Assembly (NCBI GenBank): GCA_009692305.1 | Contig: SHZK01000010.1 | Coordinates: forward strand, 1 to 64,000 | Length of the DNA stretch: 64,000 nt | Source of the DNA: Gammaproteobacteria bacterium | GTDB lineage: Bacteria > Pseudomonadota > Gammaproteobacteria > Pseudomonadales > Pseudohongiellaceae | Direction: 5' to 3' | Part shown: positions 23,974 to 35,817 of the stretch, one piece after another | How positions within the stretch are numbered: the first letter of the stretch is position 1 | Layout: every line of letters begins with the position of its first letter | The notes under the pieces: generated by a model | The model's database searches: none | The model's input: the letters and a program-made list of their open reading frames with translations, nothing else | What the model was told of the DNA's origin: nothing | Translations under genes and position numbers: made by a program

Positions 23974-25122
23974 CTAAAAACCTTGCAGCGTTGCATAGCG
24001 GTCACGGTGAAATACCGCATCTCCCAGAAACTGTTGCGCCACTCGAGCACGTTTGATATAAAATCCAATGTCGAACTCGTCTGTCATGCCGATACCGCCA
24101 TGCATCTGGATCGCCTCGTTACTAACCAGCGTAAACACGTCCGAGACTTTCGCCTTGACGGCACTGGCGAGTTGCGCAATGTGTTTATTGGTCGCTTCCG
24201 GATCATCCAGTGCGCGCAATGCCGCCCGCACCAGTGACTTGCACAACTCCAGTTCACTGTACATGGCCGCCGCGCGGTGTTGCAATCCCTGAAACGAGCC
24301 GATCAATACGCCAAATTGTTCGCGCTGCTTTAAATAGTCCAGAGTGCGATCGAATGCTGCCTGCATGCTACCGAGCATTTCAGCGGCGAGACCGATACGA
24401 GCGATGTCCAGCACCTTGTCGAATGCGGGGAAGGCGCAATCTACTGCTCCCAACAAGGCATCCGCAGGCACCTTCACATCTTTGAACTCTACATTGGCCG
24501 CATTGCGACTATCGACCATTCTGGTGCGCGTGATGTGCACCCCGGCCGCCTTCGCATCCACCAGCAACAGGCTGATACCGGCCGGGCTATCACCTGCAGC
24601 AGCAGTCCGCGCCACCACAATGAGTTGGTCCGCGACATGGCCATCGACGACAAAGGTCTTGCTGCCATTAAGCAGGTAGTTGCTGCCAGAGCGCACAGCG
24701 GATGTGGATATTTTGGTCGGGGCATGGATGGGGTGTTCGTCCAATGCCAGTGCCAACAGCAAATCGCCACTGACGATCTTTGGCAATAGCGCCTGTTTCT
24801 GCGCCTCATTGCCAAGCAGGTTGATCGCAGTGGCACCGAGCAATACCGTTGCCACCAGCGGCGAACTGACGAGGTTGCGCCCGGTTTCTTTGAGTAATAC
24901 CCCCAAACCGCCATAGCCGAATTCAAATCCACCATAGGCCTCGGGTACCGTCATGCCGGCCCAACCCAATTGCACCATGTGTTGCCAGAGTGGACGATCG
25001 AAACCCGTGGCATCCTTGCTATCGCGTAATTTTCGCAACTGACTGACTGGAGCATTCTCCAGACAAAAGCTTTTCGCCGAATCCTGCAATAACTGCTGAT
25101 CTTCACTGAGTACTAGTGACAT
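23974..25122 (-). CDS. Acyl-CoA dehydrogenase, smaller subunit of a pair
   Basis: A 382-residue FAD enzyme with N-terminal helices (SEDQQLLQDSAKSF), the middle beta domain and the C-terminal four-helix part ending QMHGGIGMTDEFDIGFYIKRA. The catalytic Glu position of ordinary enzymes is hard to identify here and the FAD-binding motifs are degenerate. This, and the unequal partner directly upstream, resemble paired acyl-CoA dehydrogenases that form alpha2beta2 complexes. It starts one base after the partner's stop and is the last gene of the beta-oxidation operon. Confidence 0.9.
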   Translation of the reverse strand: MSLVLSEDQQLLQDSAKSFCLENAPVSQLRKLRDSKDATGFDRPLWQHMVQLGWAGMTVPEAYGGFEFGYGGLGVLLKETGRNLVSSPLVATVLLGATAINLLGNEAQKQALLPKIVSGDLLLALALDEHPIHAPTKISTSAVRSGSNYLLNGSKTFVVDGHVADQLIVVARTAAAGDSPAGISLLLVDAKAAGVHITRTRMVDSRNAANVEFKDVKVPADALLGAVDCAFPAFDKVLDIARIGLAAEMLGSMQAAFDRTLDYLKQREQFGVLIGSFQGLQHRAAAMYSELELCKSLVRAALRALDDPEATNKHIAQLASAVKAKVSDVFTLVSNEAIQMHGGIGMTDEFDIGFYIKRARVAQQFLGDAVFHRDRYATLQGF

Positions 25123-25123
25123 C

Positions 25124-26365
25124 TCAAATACCTGTTTGTTTCTTGCCGACTGCCAACATGTCGGGCAGACCCAGCACGCGTTTGGCGATTACGTTTAATT
25201 GCACTTCAGCAGTGCCACCCTCGATAGAGTTGGCCTTGGAGCGCAACCATTCACGAGTGATCTGCAATTCCTCAGCGCTGAAACCAGCGCCTTCCCAACC
25301 CAAAGCCTGACTGCCGAGACTCTGCAGCATCAATTCATAGCGCCGCTTGTTCAACTCACAGCCGTAATTTTTCAACATGGAAGAAGTGGCATTTGGCCCC
25401 TGTCCCTGTTGCGATTCCTCGACGGATCTTTGCGACGTATAGGCGAAAGACTCACTGTCGATCTTGAACTGGGCAATCTGGTCACGCAGCACAGGGTCGG
25501 ATAATTTTACGGTGTCGCCGCGATAGTGCATGGCCGCCCCTTCGAGACTGGACACCACTGACGTGGTGCCGCCACGATCAGATTGGCCGCTGGCGAGTCC
25601 GAAGCTGGAGATCATCGTGCGTTCATGCTGTAACAGGCGCTTCGCAATCGACCAGCCTTCATTGAGGCGACCGACCAGATTCTGTTTGGGTACTTTGACA
25701 TCATCGAAAAAGGTTTCGCAGAACGGAGAGGAGCCGCTGATCAGCGCAATCGGTTTGGTCGACACCCCGGCACTCGCCATGTCGAACAGGATAAAACTGA
25801 TGCCTGCATGTTTTGGCACATCGAAGTCAGTGCGCGCCAGACAGAAAATCCAGTCAGCCTGGTCCGCGTAAGACGTCCATACTTTGGAGCCGTTGATCAC
25901 GTAATTGTCGCCGATCAGTTCCGCCCTGGTAGCAAGGCTGGCGAGGTCTGAGCCTGACCCTGGCTCGGAATAGCCCTGACACCAGCGAATCTCTCCACGT
26001 ACGATTTTGGGTATATGTTCCATTTTCTGCGCGGGCGTGGCGTATTCCAGCAGTACCGGGCCCAACATGCTGATACCGAAACTGGTTAGTGCAGGTCGGG
26101 CATTAATGCGCGCGAGTTCCTGGCCCAGAATAATTGCTTGCTCCGTGGAGAGACCACCGCCACCGTATTCCTGAGGCCAAGTTGGACAGGTCCAGCCTTG
26201 CGCCGCCATACGATCCAGCCATAGCCTGCTGTCCGGATTCTTGAAAGTGGCATTGCGCCCACCCCATACAATCTCGTCGGGCACCATGGGTGTGCGCATA
26301 GAGGCCGGACAATTTTGTTCGAGCCAAGCCCGCGTCGTGTTCTGAAACTCTTGAAGGTGCTGCAA
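25124..26365 (-). CDS. Acyl-CoA dehydrogenase, larger subunit of a pair
   Basis: A 413-residue enzyme with WCQGYSEPGSGSDLASL, the FAD-site signature, and a C-terminal ANSIEGGTAEVQLNVIAKRVLGLP. It belongs to the longer type found with a shorter partner. The TTG start is supported by GGAG seven bases upstream. It oxidises an acyl-CoA to the enoyl-CoA; paired enzymes of this kind are known for bulky substrates such as steroid side chains, which suggests but does not prove a similar substrate here. Confidence 0.9.
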   Translation of the reverse strand: MQHLQEFQNTTRAWLEQNCPASMRTPMVPDEIVWGGRNATFKNPDSRLWLDRMAAQGWTCPTWPQEYGGGGLSTEQAIILGQELARINARPALTSFGISMLGPVLLEYATPAQKMEHIPKIVRGEIRWCQGYSEPGSGSDLASLATRAELIGDNYVINGSKVWTSYADQADWIFCLARTDFDVPKHAGISFILFDMASAGVSTKPIALISGSSPFCETFFDDVKVPKQNLVGRLNEGWSIAKRLLQHERTMISSFGLASGQSDRGGTTSVVSSLEGAAMHYRGDTVKLSDPVLRDQIAQFKIDSESFAYTSQRSVEESQQGQGPNATSSMLKNYGCELNKRRYELMLQSLGSQALGWEGAGFSAEELQITREWLRSKANSIEGGTAEVQLNVIAKRVLGLPDMLAVGKKQTGI

Positions 26366-26400
26366 TGCTTTACTCCGTCTCGGGTATTGGTGTGGTGAAT

Positions 26401-27447
26401 TTACACAAGCGTATTCATCAAAACCTGACGCCCGCGTACCTTGCCGGCCTTCAGATCCAGCAGCGCCCTATGCGCCTCGGCCAACGGCCGCTCCTGAATC
26501 TCGATCGGCGCAATCTTGCCGGCACGCACCAGCTCCATCAGTTCGTTCATGTCCTGCAGTGTTCCAACATAACTGCCCTCAATGATGCGCGCATTCATTG
26601 GCAGAAACGGGATCGGCAGCGAGAGCGCACCGCCATACAAACCAACGATGATCAACATGCCACCCTTGCGCAGGCACCCCAGTCCAAAATTAACTGACGC
26701 TTCCGCGCCAACGAAATCGATCACGGCGTAGGCTCCGCCGGTGGCCTTGCGAATGGCTTTGGCGGCCTGCGGATCGGAAGAATTAAAAGTCTGACTCACG
26801 CCCAGCGCTTGCGCCGCCTGTAACTTGGCGTCGTCGATATCCACCACGATGGGGTTGATGTGCATGGCTGACAATGCGATCTGGATGGCCATCATGCCGA
26901 CACCGCCGGCACCGATGATGACTACCGCATCCTCTGCCTGTAACTGACCGACCTTCTTTAGAGCACTGTAAGCGGTCAGACCAGAGCAGGCGTAAGTGGC
27001 GGCTAAACTGTCTGATACTTTCCCCTTATCGAACAAATACCGGCTGTGAGGCACGAGTACGTGATCGGCAAAACCACCCGACTCCACGATGCCGAGTGCC
27101 CGGCCCGGAGTACATAATTGTTCATCGCCGCGTTTGCATGCGGCACAGTCACCACAGCCAATCCATGGGAATACCACGCGACGGTCACCAATTTTTACAC
27201 CGGTTGCACCGGGGCCGATGGCGATGACTTCTCCGAAGATCTCATGCCCCAACACCATGCCGGGACGGCCCACTTCTAACTGTTTGCCATGACCAAGGTT
27301 GAACACACCGTCGTGCATATGAATGTCGGAGTGGCAGACACCGCAGGCAACTGTCCGTAATAAAACTTCAGTGCCCTGTGGCGTCGGCGTTGGCAACTCA
27401 ACCAATTTGAGTTCAGCTCCCGGCGTAGTGGTTTGATAAACCCGCAT
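26401..27447 (-). CDS. Zinc-dependent alcohol dehydrogenase
   Basis: A 348-residue medium-chain dehydrogenase. Catalytic zinc ligands are in ACGVCHSDIH (Cys) and GHEIFGEV (His-Glu). The structural zinc site has cysteines in GCGDCAACKRGDEQLC. The NAD(P) Rossmann motif is IIGAGGVGMMAIQ. It overlaps the stop of the FadB-like gene by one base (TAATG) and precedes the two acyl-CoA dehydrogenases, so it is likely to oxidise an alcohol intermediate of the same pathway. Confidence 0.92.
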   Translation of the reverse strand: MRVYQTTTPGAELKLVELPTPTPQGTEVLLRTVACGVCHSDIHMHDGVFNLGHGKQLEVGRPGMVLGHEIFGEVIAIGPGATGVKIGDRRVVFPWIGCGDCAACKRGDEQLCTPGRALGIVESGGFADHVLVPHSRYLFDKGKVSDSLAATYACSGLTAYSALKKVGQLQAEDAVVIIGAGGVGMMAIQIALSAMHINPIVVDIDDAKLQAAQALGVSQTFNSSDPQAAKAIRKATGGAYAVIDFVGAEASVNFGLGCLRKGGMLIIVGLYGGALSLPIPFLPMNARIIEGSYVGTLQDMNELMELVRAGKIAPIEIQERPLAEAHRALLDLKAGKVRGRQVLMNTLV

Positions 27448-29546
27448 TACTCAGCTCCCCACTGCGCGAAAGTCTTGCCTTCGCCCGCAAGTTTCTCCAG
27501 CAGTGCCGCCGGTTTCCAATATTGCTCACCGTAACGGCCGCGGAATTCATTGATTTTGTCATAGACTTTTTTAAGGCCGACCCGATCGGCATAGTGCATG
27601 GGTCCACCCTTGGCGGAGGGAAACGCGTAGCCATAGACATACACGACATCGATATCGCTCGGACGTTGCGCGATGCCCTCTTCCAGAATTTTGGCAGCCT
27701 CGTTGATTAGCGGATACAAACAACGTTCCACTATTTCAACTTCGCTGACGTGCCGCTGCTCAATGCCGAGTTTCTTGGCTTCTTTCCGTATCAATTCTTC
27801 GACTTCAGGATCAGATACCCGCGCCCGCGTGGCAGAATCGTATTTGTAGAAACCGGAACCAGTCTTCTGTCCATGTCTGCCCATTTCCACGAGCGCTGTG
27901 CCAATACGAAAGATTTTCGGATCATCCAGCAAATCTTTGCGTGCCTGGCGCGCCTTGTAGCCCACGTCCAGTCCGGCGAGGTCCCCCATTGCCAGCGGAC
28001 CCATGGCCATGCCGAATTTTTCCAGTGTGGAATCGACCTGCTCGGGAGTACAACCATCGAGCAGTAACATCTGCGCCTCGCGGCCATAGCCACTCAGCAT
28101 GCGATTGCCGATAAAGCCATAGCATACGCGTGATAACGCACAAACCTTGCCGATCTTCTTGCCGATTTGCATGGATGTGGCCAGCACGTCGTCAGCAGTC
28201 CTGGCGCCGCGCACCACTTCCAGCAGTTTCATCACATTGGCTGGACTGAAGAAGTGCATGCCGACAACATCTTGGGGTCGTTTGGTGGCGGCTGCGATGG
28301 CATCCACATCCTGATAAGAGGTGTTCGTCGCGAGGATCGCGCCCGGCTTGCAGGCCTTGTCGAGTTTTGCAAACACTTCCTTCTTCAATTCCAGGTTTTC
28401 AAACACGGCTTCAATCACCAGATCGACATCGGCGATAGCATTATAGTCCGTCGTACCAGTAATTAGATCGAGTCGCTGTTGCATCTGGCTCGCGGGCAAC
28501 TTGCCCTTCTGCACCGTGATGGAATAATTTTTGTTGATAATCCCCAGACCGCGACTGAGTGCCTCGGCGTTGATCTCGACCATCACCACGGGGATGTCGA
28601 CATTAGCGAAACACATGGCGATGCCACCGCCCATGGTGCCGCCACCAATAATGGCGACTTTCTTGATCTCTCTGACTGGCGTGTCCTTCGGTAAATCCTT
28701 GATCTTCGTTGCCAGGCGTTCGGCGAAGAAAATATGGCGCATTGCCGCCGATTCCGGCGAGCTTACCAACTCCTTGAACAATTCCCGCTCGCGTTCCAGC
28801 CCCTTGTCCATGGGTAGGGAAACTGCCGCTTCAATACATGACACGATGCGGTCTGGTGCAATTTGGCCACGGGCACGCTGCGCCTGCTCCTTGCGCGCCT
28901 TTTCAAAAAAGCCCGGTTCAACTGCTGCCGGATCAATGGTGATATCACGAATGCGTTTAAGGGGAGCACCTGATTCTGCCAGATCCTTCGCATATTGAAG
29001 GGCGCCGGCGGCCACATCGGTTCCTTCTAACACCTCATCTATGAGGCCCATCTGCTTGGCGTTCTTGGCTGCGATTGGATTGCCGCTGGTAATCATATCC
29101 AGCGCTGCCTTTACCCCTGCCACGCGTGGCACACGCTGGGTGCCGCCGGCACCGGGCAATAATCCCAGCTTCACTTCCGGCAGACCAACCTGGGCGCTGG
29201 CTATCGCGCAGCGATAATGGCAGGCAAGTGCGACTTCGAAACCACCACCGAGTGCGGTGCCATGAATTGCAGCAATTACCGGTTTCGTGGAGTTCTCAAT
29301 AGCAGAGAGCACTTCGGGCAGGCCCGGCGCCACAGGTGGTTTCCCGAACTCGGTTATATCTGCGCCTGCGATGAACGTGCGCCCCGCACAAACAATCACG
29401 ATCGCTTCTGAAGCGTCTTTCTGTGCCGTAGTAACTGCTTTGAGGATGCCTTCCCTGACAACCTGGGCGAGTGCATTAACCGGTGGATTATTTACAGTGA
29501 CAACACCGATATTGCCCTGCAATGCATAAGTGACTACGTTCGACAT
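27447..29546 (-). CDS. Enoyl-CoA hydratase/3-hydroxyacyl-CoA dehydrogenase fusion
   Basis: A 699-residue multifunctional beta-oxidation enzyme of FadB/FadJ type. Residues 1-200 are the crotonase part with GTALGGGFEVALACHYR and the catalytic Glu in GLPEVKLGLLPGAGGTQR. From about 295 comes the NAD-binding part (VAIIGGGTMGGGIAM) and then the two dehydrogenase C-terminal repeats. Length fits the peroxisomal bifunctional enzyme/FadJ type. It converts enoyl-CoA to 3-ketoacyl-CoA, which the thiolase encoded just upstream cleaves. Confidence 0.93.
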   Translation of the reverse strand: MSNVVTYALQGNIGVVTVNNPPVNALAQVVREGILKAVTTAQKDASEAIVIVCAGRTFIAGADITEFGKPPVAPGLPEVLSAIENSTKPVIAAIHGTALGGGFEVALACHYRCAIASAQVGLPEVKLGLLPGAGGTQRVPRVAGVKAALDMITSGNPIAAKNAKQMGLIDEVLEGTDVAAGALQYAKDLAESGAPLKRIRDITIDPAAVEPGFFEKARKEQAQRARGQIAPDRIVSCIEAAVSLPMDKGLERERELFKELVSSPESAAMRHIFFAERLATKIKDLPKDTPVREIKKVAIIGGGTMGGGIAMCFANVDIPVVMVEINAEALSRGLGIINKNYSITVQKGKLPASQMQQRLDLITGTTDYNAIADVDLVIEAVFENLELKKEVFAKLDKACKPGAILATNTSYQDVDAIAAATKRPQDVVGMHFFSPANVMKLLEVVRGARTADDVLATSMQIGKKIGKVCALSRVCYGFIGNRMLSGYGREAQMLLLDGCTPEQVDSTLEKFGMAMGPLAMGDLAGLDVGYKARQARKDLLDDPKIFRIGTALVEMGRHGQKTGSGFYKYDSATRARVSDPEVEELIRKEAKKLGIEQRHVSEVEIVERCLYPLINEAAKILEEGIAQRPSDIDVVYVYGYAFPSAKGGPMHYADRVGLKKVYDKINEFRGRYGEQYWKPAALLEKLAGEGKTFAQWGAE

Positions 29547-29630
29547 GTGGTTTCCTTTTACTGGGTTAAATCAGATTGATTGTTACGTGCGAGCTCTTGC
29601 GGCAGAGTTGTTGATGATGAAGTAACTGGC

Positions 29631-30887
29631 CTAGTCCATGCGCTCTATGATGGCGGCGACGCCCTGGCCGATGCCGATGCAGAGGCTTATGGCGGCATAT
29701 CTGCCACCGCTGCGCTCCAGTTGTCGCATGGTGGTGAGTGCGATACGTGCACCCGATGCGCCTAGCGGATGGCCTATGGCAATCGCGCCGCCATTTGGAT
29801 TCACCCGGCTATCGCTGAAATCGACTTCCAGCATTTGCAGGCAACCCAACACCTGTACGGCGAAGGCTTCGTTAATTTCAATAATATCCATGTCGGAAAA
29901 TTTGAGCCCGGCGCGGTGCAGGGCTTTGCGAATGGCGAAGACCGGGCCGAGACCCATGACGCGCGGCGCCACGCCGGCAACGGCACCGGCAATAATCCGT
30001 ACGCGTGGTCGCATGCCGTATTGCGCGCCAATAGCGCGGCTGCCAATGATCAATGCAGCAGCACCATCGTTGATACCCGAGGCATTGCCTGCGGTAACCA
30101 CGCCACCGGCGAACAATGGCTTAAGCCCTGCCAACGCCGCCAGGGTGGACTCCGGACGCGGGTGTTCATCTTCACTCACCACCAGCGGCGGCAGCTTGCG
30201 GCCCTGAGGCACCGCTACTGGTACGATTTCATCCTTGAAGAAACCGTCAGCTTTTGCAGCTGCGTACTTCGATTGGGAAGCAGCCGCGAACTTATCAGCA
30301 GCTTCGCGGGAAATTTTCAGGTCGCTGGCAATGTTGTCTGCCGTTTGCGGCATCGTGTCATCACCGTGCGCTGCCGAAAAGGCAGGATTCATAAAGCGGG
30401 CACCAAGGGTGCTGTCCGCCAGTTCCTGGCCACGGTCAAAGGCAGAATGTGCTTTGGATAATATCAGTGGCGCGCGACTCATGGATTCAACGCCGCCGGC
30501 CAGAAATAACTCGCCTTCACCTGTCTTTACCCCGCGTGCGGCATCCAGCACGGCGGCCAGTCCTGAACCGCACAGTCGATTCACTGTCAGTCCGGCCACC
30601 TCGATTGGCATGCCGGCACGCAGTCCGGCGAAGCGGCCAACGTTGCGCGAATCTTCACCCGCCTGGTTGGTATTACCCATGATGATGTCTTCATACGCTT
30701 GCGGCGGAAACTGATTGCGTTCAACCACGGTCTTGATGACAGCTGCGAGCAGATCATCGGGACGCACCGGCGCCAGCGCTCCGGCGTGACGACCGAAGGC
30801 GGAGCGACCACCGTCGTAAATATAGGCGTCTACCAATGCGCCGTTTGAATGGGGGTTTGCTGCAGATTTGGAACTGGAAACGGGCAT
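29631..30887 (-). CDS. Acetyl-CoA acetyltransferase (thiolase)
   Basis: A 418-residue thiolase opening with YIYDGGRSAFGRHAG. The nucleophile is the Cys of VNRLCGSGLAA; the other active residues are in GGAIAIGHPLGASGAR and the final SLCIGIGQG. I start it at the ATG at 30887, since the longer frame adds about 31 residues without family resemblance. It is the first gene of the leftward five-gene beta-oxidation operon. Confidence 0.92.
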   Translation of the reverse strand: MPVSSSKSAANPHSNGALVDAYIYDGGRSAFGRHAGALAPVRPDDLLAAVIKTVVERNQFPPQAYEDIIMGNTNQAGEDSRNVGRFAGLRAGMPIEVAGLTVNRLCGSGLAAVLDAARGVKTGEGELFLAGGVESMSRAPLILSKAHSAFDRGQELADSTLGARFMNPAFSAAHGDDTMPQTADNIASDLKISREAADKFAAASQSKYAAAKADGFFKDEIVPVAVPQGRKLPPLVVSEDEHPRPESTLAALAGLKPLFAGGVVTAGNASGINDGAAALIIGSRAIGAQYGMRPRVRIIAGAVAGVAPRVMGLGPVFAIRKALHRAGLKFSDMDIIEINEAFAVQVLGCLQMLEVDFSDSRVNPNGGAIAIGHPLGASGARIALTTMRQLERSGGRYAAISLCIGIGQGVAAIIERMD

Positions 30888-31096
30888 GCGAAACTCTCTC
30901 TGTGCACGTGCATGGGATGCACGCTTGGTGATTGGGGGATGGCCGCCGGGCAATTGCTGAAACTGCGCGAGGCTGGGCATAGTAGCATAGCCTCCCAGAA
31001 CGGGGAATTCTCCTGCAAGCCACGGCTTACGGCCCTCACAGTCGCATAAAGCGGTACGTTATGATAGCTTGGCCGCTCGCTTTCGAGGGGCTCATC

Positions 31097-32245
31097 ATGA
31101 TTCGTGACCAGGAAACTCTTAACCAGCTTGTTGGCCTGATTGAACGCTTCGTCCGCGAGCGTCTGGTACCTGCAGAGAATCTGCTGGCCGAGTCTGGCAG
31201 ACTGCCAGCAGATATCTTGCAAGAGATGAAACAGCTCGGCCTGTTTGGCCTCACCATACCGGAACAATACGGTGGGCTCGGACTCACCATGGAAGAAGAA
31301 ATTCTGGTCTCTATCGCTCTCGGTCGTACCTCACCTGCGTTCCGCTCGGTGCTGGGCACCAACAATGGCATCGGCTCCGCGGCAATAGTGTTCAACGGCA
31401 CCGAAGCCCAGAAACAAAAATACCTGCCGAAGTACGCCAGCGGCGAATGGATTGCCTGCTTCTGCCTCACCGAACCCGAGGCCGGTTCTGACGCTGCTGC
31501 ACTCAAGACCACGGCGCGGCGAGTAGGTAACCAGTACATACTGAATGGCACCAAGCGCTATATCACCAATGCCGCGGTCGCCAACACCTTCAATGTCATG
31601 GCCCGCACCAATCCGGATATCAAGGGTGCGCGGGGCATCTCCTCGTTCATCGTGGAGCGCGACACACCCGGCATCACCCTGGGTGCGATCGACAAAAAAA
31701 TGGGACAGTCCGGCTCTCTCACCTGCGACGTGATCTTTGAAGATGTGGCAATACCCGCAGAAAATCTCATTGGCGCGGAAGGCGAAGGCTTCATCACTGC
31801 AATGAAGGTGCTGGACCGCGGACGGCTGCACATCTCTGGTGTGAGCGTGGGAGTCGCCGAACGTCTGATTAAAGATGCGCTGGAATATGCCATGCAACGC
31901 AAGCAGTTTGGCGTGCCGATTGCGGAGCAACAACTGGTGCAGGCGATGCTGGCAGATTCCCAGACAGAAACTTACGCCGCCAAGTGCATGGTGCTGGAGA
32001 CTGCGCGCAAGCGCGACCTGGGTGAGTCTGTTGTGATGGAGTCGGCCGCGTGCAAATATTTTGCTACCGAGATGGTTGGCAGGGTGGCTGACCGAGCGGT
32101 ACAGATTCACGGAGGTGCTGGTTATATGTCCGAGTATGCCGTAGAACGCTTCTACCGTGACGTGCGCCTGTTCCGACTCTACGAAGGCACGAGCCAGATC
32201 CAGCAACTGGTGATTGCACGCAATATGATCAAGTCAGCCCAGTAA
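31097..32245 (+). CDS. Acyl-CoA dehydrogenase
   Basis: A 382-residue acyl-CoA dehydrogenase of the canonical type. FAD and substrate motifs are present: CFCLTEPEAGSDAAALKTTA, then RYITNAA, and the C-terminal RLYEGTSQIQQLVIARNM with the catalytic-type Glu. The ATG at 31097 follows a GAGGGG ribosome site. It is divergent from the thiolase operon and likely shares its control region (30888-31096). Chain specificity is unknown. Confidence 0.93.
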   Translation: MIRDQETLNQLVGLIERFVRERLVPAENLLAESGRLPADILQEMKQLGLFGLTIPEQYGGLGLTMEEEILVSIALGRTSPAFRSVLGTNNGIGSAAIVFNGTEAQKQKYLPKYASGEWIACFCLTEPEAGSDAAALKTTARRVGNQYILNGTKRYITNAAVANTFNVMARTNPDIKGARGISSFIVERDTPGITLGAIDKKMGQSGSLTCDVIFEDVAIPAENLIGAEGEGFITAMKVLDRGRLHISGVSVGVAERLIKDALEYAMQRKQFGVPIAEQQLVQAMLADSQTETYAAKCMVLETARKRDLGESVVMESAACKYFATEMVGRVADRAVQIHGGAGYMSEYAVERFYRDVRLFRLYEGTSQIQQLVIARNMIKSAQ

Positions 32246-32272
32246 GGACGCGCAAGGTCGCTCGCGACACTT

Positions 32273-32764
32273 CTAGTGCGGATGGGAAAAGCCTTCGGTC
32301 GGAATCGTCGGCTTGAACTGTTGATGACAACCTTCGCAACTCTCCACCAGCAGATCGGCAGCCTGCGCCAGTCCGTCGCGATCTTGCGCCCGGGCACTGC
32401 TTAGAGCCAGCAGGCCGGCAACATTCATCTGGTTCACATAATTCCGCCAGAACTGCTGCACAATCCACATCGCATCATTCACACCGGTGCCGCCCATACT
32501 GAGCGCGCTGCGGCTGGAGATGATCTGGATCGCGTGATGCTCGGCTTCCTGCCACTCAACATCTGCCAGCGCCCGGTCCGGATCAGCAGCATCCCAGATA
32601 AAATGCGCAGCATGGTCAATCTGCGCCACCATTACCTCGTTGATACTGACATCGGGTGTGAACGGTATGTTAACGCGCGTACCAGATTCAATTCCGGTGT
32701 TGACGGTTGTTTGGCCACAAGCCGCAAGTGATAACAGTACTACCGAAATAAATCCTGTGCGCAT
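32273..32764 (-). CDS. Lipoprotein with one c-type haem motif
   Basis: A 163-residue lipoprotein: the signal peptide ends in a lipobox LAAC (Cys 16). A single CEGCH haem-attachment motif lies near the C-terminus, after long acidic helices. This order (helices first, CxxCH at the end) is that of cytochrome c' and related four-helix cytochromes. It should be anchored in the outer or inner membrane on the periplasmic side. An AGGGGGAG ribosome site precedes the ATG. It is convergent with the acyl-CoA dehydrogenase. Confidence 0.75.
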   Translation of the reverse strand: MRTGFISVVLLSLAACGQTTVNTGIESGTRVNIPFTPDVSINEVMVAQIDHAAHFIWDAADPDRALADVEWQEAEHHAIQIISSRSALSMGGTGVNDAMWIVQQFWRNYVNQMNVAGLLALSSARAQDRDGLAQAADLLVESCEGCHQQFKPTIPTEGFSHPH

Positions 32765-32853
32765 TTCTCCCCCTTAAAACACCATCGCCAGCAGTATAGA
32801 AAGCGAGCTGCACCGCTTGTTGATATGGATCAACCTGTCATCCGGAAAATCGC

Positions 32854-32890
32854 TAAGGTTTAAGCCCTAAGGTATAAGCCCCAAGGTATA
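32854..32890. repeat. 14-bp tandem repeat, unit TAAGGTATAAGCCC
   Basis: Two full units and part of a third lie between the divergent cytochrome-like lipoprotein and ion-channel-like genes. Nothing else is recognisable there. Confidence 0.55.
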
Positions 32891-32982
32891 TGTAATGAGG
32901 GGTTCGCGGCACATCGCACCAATGTCTGGTGCATGCTAGTATCACCCGCAAATCGCCTCCTGCTGGAAATTGCCAAGCTGCC

Positions 32983-33459
32983 ATGAACTCAGAACCAGTA
33001 TCCCCATTGCGCGCCAAACTCTACGAAATCATCTTTGGCTATGACACTGCGGGTGGCAAACTGTTTGACCTGATCCTGATCTGCCTGATCGTAACCAGTG
33101 TTAGCGCGGTATTGCTCGACTCCATAGCATCGGTTCATGCCAGCTATGGCGTGATTCTATTCAGGCTGGAATGGCTGTTCACGATTCTGTTTACCATCGA
33201 GTACGTGCTGCGCATTTACAGCACGCAGGAACGACGCAGATACATTTTCAGCTTTTATGGCGTAATTGACCTGTGCTCGATTTTGCCAACCTATATCGCC
33301 TTCCTGTTTCCCGCAGCAGGCTATCTGCTCGTCATTCGCATCCTGCGCGTATTGCGCATCTTCACCGCATTACAGCGCAAAGAATTGATAACAGTAAACA
33401 ATCGGGAAATCGAGTTGCTGGAAATCGGCGCTCTACGGGGTATCATAGGGAACAATTAA
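32983..33459 (+). CDS. Voltage-sensor-only ion-channel-like protein
   Basis: A 158-residue protein matching the S1-S4 region of the voltage-gated ion transporter family: four hydrophobic segments and an S4-like helix RILRVLRIFTAL with repeated arginines. A full family member is about 260-280 residues with a pore loop; here the frame stops with TAA soon after S4. The final 25 residues do not look like the usual S4-S5 linker. It could be a natural voltage-sensor-domain protein or a channel truncated by insertion, as the end carries a CAGACCCC word typical of scattered repeats. The ATG at 32983 aligns better than the start at 32929. Confidence 0.6.
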   Translation: MNSEPVSPLRAKLYEIIFGYDTAGGKLFDLILICLIVTSVSAVLLDSIASVHASYGVILFRLEWLFTILFTIEYVLRIYSTQERRRYIFSFYGVIDLCSILPTYIAFLFPAAGYLLVIRILRVLRIFTALQRKELITVNNREIELLEIGALRGIIGNN

Positions 33460-33474
33460 TTCAGACCCCTGTGA

Positions 33475-35517
<2,043 letters not shown>

Positions 35518-35627
35518 CATTCATTACAGTCAGAAGTTTCGGCGCTGAGTCTTCTCTAGCAAAAACCTATTCGTGAATCTTTTTGCTCGTAGTTGCGAAA
35601 GCCAGAGACGTTTTAGAAAAAACAAAC

Positions 35628-35717
35628 CGAGCTACTTTCCGCCCGACTCGAAGGTGATCATCCCCTCACGACGCTCCGCGTCTGATTGTTCGGTGACGAT
35701 CACCTCCGATCCGGGCT
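35628..35717 (+). repeat. 90-bp direct repeat R2, first copy
   Basis: Starts CGAGCTACTTTCCGCCCGAC and ends CCGATCCGGGCT. Inside are GGTGATC and GATCACC as outer arms and GACGC/GCGTC as a small inner hairpin, so each copy can fold as a cruciform. It differs from the second copy at only a handful of positions. Confidence 0.85.
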
Positions 35718-35817
35718 GCTATCGACGTTGAATTCTTTGGATCGATGTTGAATTCAAATGAAGAAGTTGAGTTCATTTAATCGAAGTTGCTTTAACCAAC
35801 CGCATCTCATTCGCCGA

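Noticed and set aside
31331-32206. 291-codon open frame antisense to an acyl-CoA dehydrogenase
   Set aside because: Shadow of a clear gene; composition is His/Arg-rich, as expected for antisense frames.
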